From the NCBI GenBank assembly GCA_028274865.1, contig JAQCMY010000087.1, positions 1-38,302 on the forward strand: DNA of 38,302 nucleotides. Reading direction: 5' to 3'. A model generated the notes under the pieces. It did not search any database and was not told the DNA's origin. It worked only from the letters and a program-made list of their open reading frames with translations. Below, piece by piece: positions 1 through 8,984 of the stretch; positions within the stretch are counted from its first letter, which is position 1; every line of letters begins with the position of its first letter. The DNA is from Haloferacaceae archaeon (GTDB taxonomy: Archaea > Halobacteriota > Halobacteria > Halobacteriales > Haloferacaceae). A program made the translations under genes and the position numbers.

Positions 1-1
1 G

Positions 2-940
2 CTCCGGTACCTCGTCGACATCCTCGCCGACCGCGAGCCCGCCGTCGACCGACTGCGCGCGGCCATCCGCGCGACGGAGTGGGCCGACCACACGGGCCTG
101 GCCGCCATCCTGCGCGGCGTGGTCGCCGACGACCCCGCCCTGGCCCCTGACTGCCTGCGGCCGCTCTGCGAGCACGCCAGCGAGTCCAACGGTCGGACGC
201 GCGCGACCGCCACCCGCGCGCTCGGCGCCGCAGTCGCCGCCGGTCCCGAGGACGCGGGTGCGGTGGTGTCGCACCTCGTCGACGTCGCCCGGGAGGCGGA
301 CGTGTACGACCGCGACATGGCCGTCGAGGCGCTCGGCGTGGCGGCGATAGCGCTCCCTGACGCCGTGAGCGCGCGCACGCGTCGGCTCATCACGGCCGTG
401 CGGTCGGCGGACGGCGAGCGACGCGAGCACGGCGCCGAGGCCGTCGGCGAGGTCGTGCTCGGGAACGCCGACGCGTACGTCGAGGAGGTCGCGGCGTTGG
501 CGTGGCTCGGCCGGGATCATGAGGACCAGCGGTCGCGAGCGAAGTACACGACCCAGCCACGGGTCGTCGCCAGCATGGAGATGTTCACGCTCGCGGAGTT
601 CCTCGCGCAACTTGGGGCGGATGGGAGCGACGGCGACGGCCTCGCGCCGTACCTGGACGCGAACGCGTCGCAGCGAACGCATGTCCTCGAAGCGCTCAGG
701 GTGGCGGTCGAGCGAGCGGACGCCCCGCGGCTACCGGACCGTGCAGCCCAGCTCCGCGAGTTCCTGGTGGGCCTGGACGCCGCACCGGGGCGGGCGCGCC
801 TGCTCGCGATGGATGTCCTCGCGGCCCTCAAAACCTGGCGACCGCGACCGGCGCCGCGGGCGCACTCGCTCGCAGCGACGGACTGGACGGTGCCGAGTCC
901 AACCGGTAGCGGCGACAGCTCGGGATTACAGGTCGTGTGA
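2..940 (+). CDS. HEAT-repeat-like protein, RALGE subfamily, C-terminal part (5' end outside window)
   Basis: Frame is open from base 2 through the listed ORF 119..940. Repeats such as 'ATRALGAAVAAGPED', 'AVEALGVAAIALPD' and 'GAEAVGEVVLG' match those in the ORFs near 18.7-21.8 kb and 25.3-28.7 kb. Confidence 0.8.
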   Translation, partial: LRYLVDILADREPAVDRLRAAIRATEWADHTGLAAILRGVVADDPALAPDCLRPLCEHASESNGRTRATATRALGAAVAAGPEDAGAVVSHLVDVAREADVYDRDMAVEALGVAAIALPDAVSARTRRLITAVRSADGERREHGAEAVGEVVLGNADAYVEEVAALAWLGRDHEDQRSRAKYTTQPRVVASMEMFTLAEFLAQLGADGSDGDGLAPYLDANASQRTHVLEALRVAVERADAPRLPDRAAQLREFLVGLDAAPGRARLLAMDVLAALKTWRPRPAPRAHSLAATDWTVPSPTGSGDSSGLQVV

Positions 941-986
941 GCGGGGGCCCCCAGTTTTTGCCATCCGGGGGGTGTATTCAGACGCG

Positions 987-1670
987 ATGCTCCGACGCAT
1001 CATATCGAAGACCAAGCACTGGGTGAGCGTCAACGTCATCGGACGCAACCCCATTGAGAACATGAGTTCGCTTGAGCTCGAGCGCCGCATCCGGAAGCTC
1101 GAGCGGCAAAAGAAGGAGTACAAGAGCGACATGACCAAGGCGAAGCAACAGTACGACGAGAAAATCGAGGAGGCCCAGCAGGCTGACGAGACGCGCGTCC
1201 CGGAGATCAAGTCCGAGGCGTCGCGGCTCCTCTCGAAGTATGAGGCCATCCGCTCGCAGTGGATGGAGGCCCTCGTCGGCCTGCGGTTCATGCAGCAGGC
1301 CGCGCTCGGCAAGCAGATCAGCGCGGACGGCCCAGACGCGCTGCCATCGAACATGAACCCGCGCCAGTTCGAGGGCGCCGCCCAGACCATCGAGCAGAAG
1401 ATCGAAGACCGCGAAGACGGCATCGACCGCTGGAACGTCGCTGCCCAGCGGATGGAGGGCATCAGCAAGGGCGGGTCGGCGCACATGGACGCGATGGCCG
1501 ACGAGCGCGTCGAGGCGGCCGTTGACGCGGCGCGGGACGGCGACGACGTCCCGACACTCGAGGAGCTCGCCGACGACACGTTCAGCGATGTCGAGGAGTC
1601 GGTGTCCGAGGCGGAAGCGAGCGCGTCCGCGTCCGCCGGCCAGCGCGCCGGCGAGGGCGAGCGCTTCTGA
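987..1670 (+). CDS. Coiled-coil protein (227 aa), candidate ESCRT-III/Snf7-like
   Basis: ATG at 987 (MLRRIISKTKHWVSV...). Basic N-terminus, long helical hairpin (LELERRIRKLERQKKEYKSDMTKAKQQYDEKIEE...), acidic C-terminus (EELADDTFSDVEESVSEAEAS). Ends 27 bp before the Vps4-like AAA gene on the same strand. Confidence 0.8.
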   Translation: MLRRIISKTKHWVSVNVIGRNPIENMSSLELERRIRKLERQKKEYKSDMTKAKQQYDEKIEEAQQADETRVPEIKSEASRLLSKYEAIRSQWMEALVGLRFMQQAALGKQISADGPDALPSNMNPRQFEGAAQTIEQKIEDREDGIDRWNVAAQRMEGISKGGSAHMDAMADERVEAAVDAARDGDDVPTLEELADDTFSDVEESVSEAEASASASAGQRAGEGERF

Positions 1671-1697
1671 ACTGACCGCGGTTTCCCTTTTCCATTC

Positions 1698-2969
1698 ATG
1701 ACGCACGATGCATACCGGATAGAGATACTCAGAGAACAGTACGAGGACTCTTTCGAGTCCGCGCAAGAGCACCGCCGGGAGGGCCGCAAGCAGGCGGCGG
1801 CACGAGCGTACGCAGACGCGGCGGAGACACTCGCGAAGCTCGACGAGGCGAGCGACGTGGACCGCGCGCATCAGGTCGAGCGCTTGGAGCGCGCGGCGGA
1901 GATCCTTCGTCGCGGTGAGGACCTCGAGGACCACTTCAAACGCAACCAGGAGTCCACGGGCGACGGCCCGTCCGGTGGTGGTGACGGCCCGCCACCGGGT
2001 GGCGGTGAGGGCGACGAGGAGATGCGTGCGCAAATGGAGTCGTTCATCGCGGAGACGTCGACGACGTGGCAGGACATCGGCGGCCTGGACGACGTCCAGC
2101 ACGACCTGAAGCAGGCGGTGGCGCTCGGGTCGATCGCGGACAAGCCCGACGCGGTGTCGGCGACCGAGCGCGTCCTCATGTTCGGCCCGCCAGGTACTGG
2201 CAAGACGCTACTCGCGAGCGCGGTCGCCGGGTCGCTCGACGCGACATTCTTCAAGATCGAACTCGGGAACTTGCTCTCGAAGTGGTATGGGGAGTCCTCG
2301 AAGCAGATTTCGGCGTTGTTCGAGACGGCGGCGGAGTTGAGTCCGAGCGTCATCTTCCTCGATGAGGTGGACTCGCTCGCGCAGTCTCGCGACGGTGATA
2401 TGAATGAGACGTCGCGGCGCGTCCTGGACACGCTCCTCGCGGAACTCGACGGTGTGGATAAGGGGAGCGACGACTTTGTGCTGACCTTGGCGGCCACCAA
2501 TACCCCCTGGCATCTTGACAGCGCTATTAGAAGTCGATTCCCGAAGCGCATCCACGTCCCCCTCCCTGGGGTCGACGCCGCCACCGAGATCATCCGCATC
2601 CACACCGTCCACGGCGGCGTCGAGTTCGAGGGCCACCCGACGGCGTTCGTCGACGACCCTGGGCTCGCCAGCGACGGCGACAGCCCCGCCCGCGCCATCG
2701 CACGCCGGTGCGTCGACGACGGCTACACCGGCCGCGACATGGAGGCGCTCTGTCGCGCTGCGGTCAACAACATGATCGACCAACGCAACCCCGACCTCGC
2801 CCGACTCGTTGACGAGAGCGTCAAGCGCCTGCGCTCGCACACCCTCGACGTCGGCCGCATCCAGCCCCGGGACATCGCCCACGCGTTCGCGACGACCGCC
2901 CCGTCACTCCCCGAGGAGGACGTCGCCCGGTTCTACGACTGGAACGACGAGTACGGCTCTCAGACCTGA
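1698..2969 (+). CDS. AAA+ ATPase, Vps4/CdvC-like (MIT-like N-terminus, meiotic-clade AAA, Vps4-type C-terminal helix)
   Basis: N-terminal three-helix-like segment (DSFESAQEHRREGRKQAAARAYADAAETLAKLDEA...). Walker A GPPGTGKT, Walker B VIFLDE, pore segment SKWYGES, 'LAATNTPWHLDSAIRSRFPKRIHVPLP' and terminal 'DIAHAFATTAPSLPEEDVARFYDWNDEYGSQT', which resembles the Vps4 C-terminal helix. Confidence 0.92.
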   Translation: MTHDAYRIEILREQYEDSFESAQEHRREGRKQAAARAYADAAETLAKLDEASDVDRAHQVERLERAAEILRRGEDLEDHFKRNQESTGDGPSGGGDGPPPGGGEGDEEMRAQMESFIAETSTTWQDIGGLDDVQHDLKQAVALGSIADKPDAVSATERVLMFGPPGTGKTLLASAVAGSLDATFFKIELGNLLSKWYGESSKQISALFETAAELSPSVIFLDEVDSLAQSRDGDMNETSRRVLDTLLAELDGVDKGSDDFVLTLAATNTPWHLDSAIRSRFPKRIHVPLPGVDAATEIIRIHTVHGGVEFEGHPTAFVDDPGLASDGDSPARAIARRCVDDGYTGRDMEALCRAAVNNMIDQRNPDLARLVDESVKRLRSHTLDVGRIQPRDIAHAFATTAPSLPEEDVARFYDWNDEYGSQT

Positions 2970-3039
2970 GCGGCCGCGACTGTCGACTCCACCCGGAATC
3001 CCCCCGGGCTTCGAACCCCGTCCGTCGACGGGTGCCTCT

Positions 3040-4164
3040 TTAGAGGCCCAGCTCCTCGATTGCGGCCTCGAAGTCGGCGTGGCGGACGGTCGTCCGCCCG
3101 TCCCGGATGGCGTTGATGCCCGCCTGCGTGCAGGCGCCCTTGATCTCGGCGCCGGTCGCACTCGCCGTGGCGGCCGCCAGCTCCGCGTGGCGGACGTCGT
3201 CGGCGACCGTCATCGAGCGCGTGTGAATCTCGAAGATGTCGCGTCTCGCGTCGCGGTCGGGGACGCCGACCTCGACGGTCCGGTCGAAGCGCCCCGGCCG
3301 CGTCACCGCCGGATCGAGGACGTTCGGGCGGTTCGTCGCTGCCATCACCTGGACATCGCGGCGCTCCATGAACCCGTCCATCTCGGAGAGCAGCTGGTTC
3401 GTCGCGCGCTGGACCTCGCTCTCACCGGGGCTGTCTGTCGCGCTGCGCTCGCCCGCCAGCGCGTCGATCTCGTCGATAAAAATGACGCTTGGGCTGCGGA
3501 CGTCCGCCAACTCGAACAGCTGACGGACGCGGTTCGCGCTCTCGCCGACCCACTTGCTGATGATCTCCGAGCCCGACAGCCGGAGGAAGGTAGCGTCGGA
3601 GTGGTTCGCAACCGCCTTGCCAAGCAGCGTCTTCCCGGTGCCGGTCGGGCCGGACAGGAGGACGCCACTAGGTGGGTCGACGCCGACCTCGTCGAACAGC
3701 TCCGGTCGCGTGAGCGGGAACTGGACAACCTCCTCGACGACGGAGAGCTCGTCCTCAAGACCGCCGACGTCGTCGTAGGTGACGTCCGGGGAGTCCGAGA
3801 CCTCCATAGCCCGCACCGACGCGTCCACGGCCGCGTCGTCAAAGACATCCGCGATTCCGCCGGAGTCCGTCACCGCGACCTGCACGCCCGGTTCCAGTCG
3901 GGCAGAGACGTCGTCGGTCGGCTGCGTCACCCGCTGGTGCGGGTTGATATCGACAATCACGCTGTCGTCCTTCACCGTCTGGACGGTCCCGGGCATGCGG
4001 CCGCGCGCCACCGCGCCCTGCGCGGCAGACCCGCCGCCCTCGTCGGCGCCGTCCCCGGGGCGGCTCCGGATCGCGTCCTCAAGATCCCGGATCTTCGCCT
4101 GGAGGGCGGCGACCTCTTCCCAGAGCTCCGCAGCCGAACCGTCAGCGTCGCCGGACTCGCCCAT
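3040..4164 (-). CDS. AAA+ ATPase, PAN/Cdc48-like (coiled coil + OB-like + AAA), no C-terminal HbYX motif
   Basis: Short N-terminal coiled coil (ELWEEVAALQAKIRDLEDAI), OB-like segment, 'SDSPDVTYDDVGGLEDEL', GPTGTGKT, VIFIDEIDALAG, RPGRFDR; ends in AIEELGL. Confidence 0.92.
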   Translation of the reverse strand: MGESGDADGSAAELWEEVAALQAKIRDLEDAIRSRPGDGADEGGGSAAQGAVARGRMPGTVQTVKDDSVIVDINPHQRVTQPTDDVSARLEPGVQVAVTDSGGIADVFDDAAVDASVRAMEVSDSPDVTYDDVGGLEDELSVVEEVVQFPLTRPELFDEVGVDPPSGVLLSGPTGTGKTLLGKAVANHSDATFLRLSGSEIISKWVGESANRVRQLFELADVRSPSVIFIDEIDALAGERSATDSPGESEVQRATNQLLSEMDGFMERRDVQVMAATNRPNVLDPAVTRPGRFDRTVEVGVPDRDARRDIFEIHTRSMTVADDVRHAELAAATASATGAEIKGACTQAGINAIRDGRTTVRHADFEAAIEELGL

Positions 4165-4248
4165 ATGCGTTCGTCGGTAGCTTGCGGCAGGCAGGTATGA
4201 AGGTTTGGGCCCGAGTGGAGGCGGTTCCGCCCCACTCGATCCTGGCGG

Positions 4249-6195
4249 TCACTCCGCGACGTCGAGGGCGTCGGCGTGCCGGAGCCAGAGGCCCGTCCGG
4301 AGTCGGAGCCACGGCGAGCTCTGGGCTCCGAGGGCTAGACAGACGAGGTGCGTGGCGGCCGCGTCAGTCGTGCGGGCGGCGGTCCGGGCGGCGCTGTTGT
4401 CGACCCGTCCGGGTGCTGCGAGGGCGGTCTCAAGCAGCAGTCGGCCGGCTTCGGCGCGGAGTTCGGCGTCCTTGTGGCCGACGAGCGCGAGGACGCGGTC
4501 GTCGAGCGTGGGCATCGCGGCCGGCGCGGCGGCGACGACCTCGCGGAGTAGCATCAAGCCCGCGAACTGACGATCCTCGGCGAGGTCGTCGTAGTGCCGG
4601 GACGGCAGCTGATTGAGGATGTCGAACTCGAGTTCCCGGTCGGCCTCGTCGAGTCGGCCGAGCGTCGCCGCCGAGACGTCGCCCCGGCAGAGCTCCAGCA
4701 GCGCCTCGGCGTGCGGGACGAGGTACTCGGGGTCGCGCTCGGCGAGCTCGGCCAGCGCCGGGACGCTCGCGACCAGTACTGCAGGTGGGGCCTCTCGCAG
4801 CTGGTGGTCGACGAGGCGGTGGAGGTCGCGGCCGATCTCGGGGTGGGCGGGTGCGGCGGCGCGAGCGAACGTCAGGTAGTGGAGCCGGACCGCGGGGTCG
4901 GTCTCGCGGTTCCCGAGGTCGACGATGCGGTCGACGTGCTCTCCGAAGCGCCCGGGGGTGGCGCTGACGAGCCGCGTGAGCGCGAGCAGGGCGTTTATTG
5001 CCAGGTCGCGTTCGTCAGCAAGGAGCCCGACGAGGCCGGGGACGGCGCCCGCCTCGAGGACAGCGAGCGGGTCCTCGATGGCGACGTTCGCGAGGGCGTG
5101 CGCCGCGTTCCCGCGGACGTTGGGGGCGTCGTGGTCCAGGTCGGATTCGAGCGCCGGGGCGGCCGCCGCGACCCGTCCCGCGTACGTGGCCGCGAGGTTC
5201 GAGAGCACCCACGCACCCTCGATCTTCACATCGTCGCCGCCGCGCTCATATAGGTCGAGGACCGCGTCGCGGTAGGGGATCACCACGCCAGGGTGTTCGT
5301 CGGCGACGTAGCGCGCGACCGACAGCAGCCGCGCCTGAGCCGGGTCAGGAACGCGCTCGGTCGTCGCCACGTCGACGACCGCGTCCAGGACATCGTTATC
5401 CGCGAACGGCGCGGCGTTCACCCCCGCGAGCCGTTTCAGGAGCCGGCTCCCGGTCTCAAAGGCGGCGCTCCCGGCGTCGTCGGTCGTCGAACCGGATTCG
5501 ACGAGGGCGCGAACCGTCTCGACGACGGGAGTTGGGCCGTCGGCCGCGAACAGGAGCGATGGGTCCGCGTCCGCGACGCCTCGCAGGGTCGCGAGCGCGT
5601 TGCCGGCGACCGCCGGGTCCTCGGCGGGGAGCACGGAGCGGACGGCGTCGACGACGTCCGGGTCGACGAACGGCGCCGGGTCCTGGCGGGCGGCGACCCC
5701 GAACCACTCCAGCACGGCTGGGACGAGCGCACCCGCGGCGAGGTCAGCCACTCCCCGTTCGACGGCGGGCTCCGGTGGCGACGCCTCTGCCGCGTCGAGG
5801 CTGGCGGCAAGCGCGCGATATCCCGCGCGTCGAGCGGCCGTCGGAGCGCTACCCGTCGTGAGCGAGGCGACTGCGTCGTGGTGGCCCGCGAGAAGCTCCG
5901 GCGCGACCTCGGCGACGGTTCCGAGAGCGTCGGCGACCGCGCCGGTCACCGCCGGATCCGAGGCGTTGGCGTCGAAGAGCGCGCCGAACTTCTGAACGAG
6001 TTCGTGCTCGCGCACCAGCACCTCCGTCCGCCTCGGGTCGCCGCCGAGGTGGGTCGCGAGCACCTCGACGGCGACCACAAGGTGGTCGTCCGGGATCGCG
6101 TCATCGTCCGAGTTCACCGCCGCGTCGATCCGCTCGACAGCGACGTTCGGTGGTACGTCCGCTCCTCCGTCGCTTGAGTTCGAGTCCCCCGACAC
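4249..6195 (-). CDS. HEAT/ARM-repeat protein (about 648 aa; GTG start proposed at 6195)
   Basis: Helical repeats such as 'VRGNAAHALANVAIEDPLAVLEAGAVPGLVGLLADERDLAINALLALTRLV'. The listed ORF starts at 6492, but that N-terminus would overlap the divergent gene at 6350 and looks non-coding. Confidence 0.82.
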   Translation of the reverse strand: MSGDSNSSDGGADVPPNVAVERIDAAVNSDDDAIPDDHLVVAVEVLATHLGGDPRRTEVLVREHELVQKFGALFDANASDPAVTGAVADALGTVAEVAPELLAGHHDAVASLTTGSAPTAARRAGYRALAASLDAAEASPPEPAVERGVADLAAGALVPAVLEWFGVAARQDPAPFVDPDVVDAVRSVLPAEDPAVAGNALATLRGVADADPSLLFAADGPTPVVETVRALVESGSTTDDAGSAAFETGSRLLKRLAGVNAAPFADNDVLDAVVDVATTERVPDPAQARLLSVARYVADEHPGVVIPYRDAVLDLYERGGDDVKIEGAWVLSNLAATYAGRVAAAAPALESDLDHDAPNVRGNAAHALANVAIEDPLAVLEAGAVPGLVGLLADERDLAINALLALTRLVSATPGRFGEHVDRIVDLGNRETDPAVRLHYLTFARAAAPAHPEIGRDLHRLVDHQLREAPPAVLVASVPALAELAERDPEYLVPHAEALLELCRGDVSAATLGRLDEADRELEFDILNQLPSRHYDDLAEDRQFAGLMLLREVVAAAPAAMPTLDDRVLALVGHKDAELRAEAGRLLLETALAAPGRVDNSAARTAARTTDAAATHLVCLALGAQSSPWLRLRTGLWLRHADALDVAE

Positions 6196-6317
6196 GTTGT
6201 TGGATCTTGCGGGGTGCTCGTACGAGAAGCTGTGGGCCGACCACCGGCAGCCGGCACAGCCAGCGCCGACACCGACGGGTGCGGGCCCGGGTGGGTGTGG
6301 ATGTCGCGCCGGGGAAC

Positions 6318-6326
6318 GATTTAATT
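6318..6326 (+). promoter_or_regulatory. TATA-like box for the 6350 gene (leaderless-style spacing)
   Basis: GATTTAATT centred about 27 nt upstream of the ATG at 6350. Confidence 0.5.
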
Positions 6327-6349
6327 CGCTCCGACGGCAGGAGTCGGGT

Positions 6350-8968
6350 ATGGACTCGGGGTCGGAGGAGAACGAGCGCCCGGTTGACGCTCGGTCGTCG
6401 ATAGCGGCTGGCACCGGGGGGACGGAGTCTCCCACCCGGCAAATCAAAGCCGTCAGCGCCGACCTCCGAGAGCTGGTCGAGGCTGACCGCACTCGCGGTA
6501 CGCTCCTCCGGCTGCTCGGGACGGTGTGCGATCTCGTCGATGCGCTGCCGGAGAGTCGCCCGCCAGAGCCGTCGACCGTGACCAGTCTGGTCGCCGTCGC
6601 GGACTACGTCAGCGGTCACGAGTTCGGCGCGAGCGGGGCAGTATTCGGACTCCGGACGCTCGCGCTGGAAGCGCTCCGCACGACCGTGGGGACACTCGCC
6701 GACATCGCGGCGGACCGGCCAGGTGTCGTCGTCGACGCCCGCCTCGGCCTGCTCGGCAATATAGTCGCCGAACCCGACCTGCCGGTCAAGAACGAGACTG
6801 CGGAGCTGTTCGCCGCGCTGATGCGCTACGACCCGACCGCGGTGACGGCGGCGGTCGACGCGTCCAAGCTTGCGGCCCACGCCACCGCGCTGCTCGCGTC
6901 CAACGACCGGTCGGAGGAAGCGTTCCTAGAACGGGAGTCCGCCCACGAGACCCCGGTCCGTGCGGCTGGGTTCCTCCTCGCGGCCATTGCGGAGCGCGAG
7001 CCCGACGCGCTCGACGGCGTCTTGAGGGAACCGGTTCTTGACGCTGTCCCGCCAGATTACGTGACCGGCGCGTATGTTGACATCGCGCTCGCCCGTAGCG
7101 GTCGCGCGGCCCTCGCTATCACCGACGAGCACGTCGCGGAGATGGGGGACTGCTTACTGAGCGACCGGGCACCGCCGCGCCAGCGGCGCTCAGCCGCGAG
7201 CGCGCTCGGCGTCTACGCGGCACTCGCACCCGACGAGGACCACCGGGACGCGGCCAAGGCGCCGCTTGAGACGGTGCTTGGCGACGAGGATATCGTCGAC
7301 AGCGTTGCCCGAGCCGCCGTGTTGGGCTACAAGTCGCTCGTCGAGCACGCCCCCGACCGGCTGACGCTGTCCGACATCGAGCTGTTGCGGGCGCGGACCC
7401 GCGACACAGACGGGTCGTTCGTCCGCCAGGATGCCTTGGAATGCCTGTCGAACGTCGTCGTCGAGGCGGACGCGGACCGGTACGCGAACGTCGCGTTCGA
7501 CGGGATCGTCGAGGCGCTGGAGGCCCACCGGGAGTCCGAGATCCCCTTTATTATCCAGCGCGTTGAGCGGGTGTTCGGCCAGCTGTTCGCGGCTGACGTC
7601 CCACCGGGCGTCGGGCTGACGCTCCGCGCGAAGTGCCGCGCGTACATCACCGGATCGACCGACGACCAGGACGCGTCGGTCGGCGTGAAGGTGCTGCGGG
7701 AGGCGGCGTCCACGCAGCGCCCGTCGACGACGATACAGGCGTGTCGCGAGACGGTTGTCGACGGGTCCGCTCGCTGGTACGAGCGGCTGGCCGCGGCCGA
7801 GTCCGCGGTCGCGCTTGCCGAGGACGCGCCCGACGCGACCGTGCACGCGACGGTCCAGTCGTTCGTCGCAGTCGTCCGCCGGGAGGCAGAGTCGGTCACG
7901 CTGCCGACCGTGCTCGCCGACCAGTGCCGCGACCTCCTGAAGACAGTCGACGACCCGGCACTCGATCCGGCGACGGCGCACCGTCTCTGTGCGGTGCTCG
8001 TCGACGATTCGCGTACGGCCCCGCTCAGGCGCCGGGTCGCAGAGCTGCTCGAGGGGGCGATCCGGGCGGCTGAGGACCATCCGTTCTCGCCGGCGGAGAT
8101 CGGCGCACTCGCGGCAATCGCGCGGTTCGAGGGCACCGAGTACGACATTCGGACGGCGCTGCTGTCGCTCGTCCCGAAGCTCCTCAAGACGGTCGACCGC
8201 CCCAGGTTCGAGCTCCGCGTGGTGGACCAGCTGAGCGACGCGACGGTCGGTGACGACGAGGCGGACCGACTGAACGCCCGGATGGGGTTCGACATGGCGC
8301 TCCGCGAGCTCGTCGTCGAGACGCGGTCGCCGATCCTGCAGCTGTCCATACTCGAACGGTTCCGGACGGGCGTCCGCCAGTTGCCGTTGATTCAGATGAT
8401 GCCCGGCGTCGGCGGGCTCGCAAAGTACGTCGAGATCCGTGGGTCGCGTCAGCTCCGGCGGAGACTCCTGACGGAGTTCGTACCGGTCGTGCTCGACAGC
8501 GACGAGAGCGGGTCGACGCGCTACGGTGCGGTGCAGGCGATCGAGATCATCGTGGAGGAGACGGTCGACATCGGCTTCGAGTCGGAAGTCGTCGAGACGC
8601 TCTACAGACTCGTCGAGGCCCCGCGGACCTCGAAGGTCTCGGACGAGCCGCTCGCGTTCCGCCAGCGCGGTGTCGGAGCCTTCAGCACCGCGCTCGCGGC
8701 CGCCGCCGACGTCGGCGACCTCGTCCAACTCGCAGCGGACGCCGCCGACCGCGTCGAGGATGCAGACCCGACGGTCGCCCGCTCGCTCCTGGAGGCGCTC
8801 GCCGTGTTCGCCGAGCACGACCCACAGGCAGTTGCGCCGCACCACGAGACGCTTCGCTGGGGCATCCAGACGGCCGACCTGGACGCCGCGCTCCGGTGCC
8901 GGCTCGTCGACGCGACCGTCGAGATAGACGCTCGGGCCGACGCGGCGATATTATCGGACGCCGGATGA
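6350..8968 (+). CDS. HEAT-repeat-like protein (872 aa)
   Basis: ATG at 6350 (MDSGSEENERPVDARSS...). Alpha-helical repeats throughout (e.g. 'RRSAASALGVYAALAPDEDHRDAAKAPLETVLGDEDIVDSVARAAVLGYKSLVEHAPD'). Confidence 0.85.
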   Translation: MDSGSEENERPVDARSSIAAGTGGTESPTRQIKAVSADLRELVEADRTRGTLLRLLGTVCDLVDALPESRPPEPSTVTSLVAVADYVSGHEFGASGAVFGLRTLALEALRTTVGTLADIAADRPGVVVDARLGLLGNIVAEPDLPVKNETAELFAALMRYDPTAVTAAVDASKLAAHATALLASNDRSEEAFLERESAHETPVRAAGFLLAAIAEREPDALDGVLREPVLDAVPPDYVTGAYVDIALARSGRAALAITDEHVAEMGDCLLSDRAPPRQRRSAASALGVYAALAPDEDHRDAAKAPLETVLGDEDIVDSVARAAVLGYKSLVEHAPDRLTLSDIELLRARTRDTDGSFVRQDALECLSNVVVEADADRYANVAFDGIVEALEAHRESEIPFIIQRVERVFGQLFAADVPPGVGLTLRAKCRAYITGSTDDQDASVGVKVLREAASTQRPSTTIQACRETVVDGSARWYERLAAAESAVALAEDAPDATVHATVQSFVAVVRREAESVTLPTVLADQCRDLLKTVDDPALDPATAHRLCAVLVDDSRTAPLRRRVAELLEGAIRAAEDHPFSPAEIGALAAIARFEGTEYDIRTALLSLVPKLLKTVDRPRFELRVVDQLSDATVGDDEADRLNARMGFDMALRELVVETRSPILQLSILERFRTGVRQLPLIQMMPGVGGLAKYVEIRGSRQLRRRLLTEFVPVVLDSDESGSTRYGAVQAIEIIVEETVDIGFESEVVETLYRLVEAPRTSKVSDEPLAFRQRGVGAFSTALAAAADVGDLVQLAADAADRVEDADPTVARSLLEALAVFAEHDPQAVAPHHETLRWGIQTADLDAALRCRLVDATVEIDARADAAILSDAG

Positions 8969-8984
8969 CTCACTACGCGAAGTT

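Noticed and set aside
987-1670. Ordinary PspA/Vipp1 homolog
   Set aside because: Related fold possible (PspA/Vipp1 and ESCRT-III are homologous), but direct coupling to a MIT/Vps4-like ATPase favours the ESCRT-III-like reading; not fully excluded.
2809-4200. 463-aa + strand ORF opposite the PAN-like ATPase
   Set aside because: Antisense to a motif-complete AAA+ gene and overlaps the end of the Vps4-like gene; treated as spurious.
7190-8845. 551-aa - strand ORF antisense to the 6350-8968 HEAT gene
   Set aside because: Arg-rich antisense frame; the + strand frame has the acidic composition and helical repeats expected for a halophile protein.
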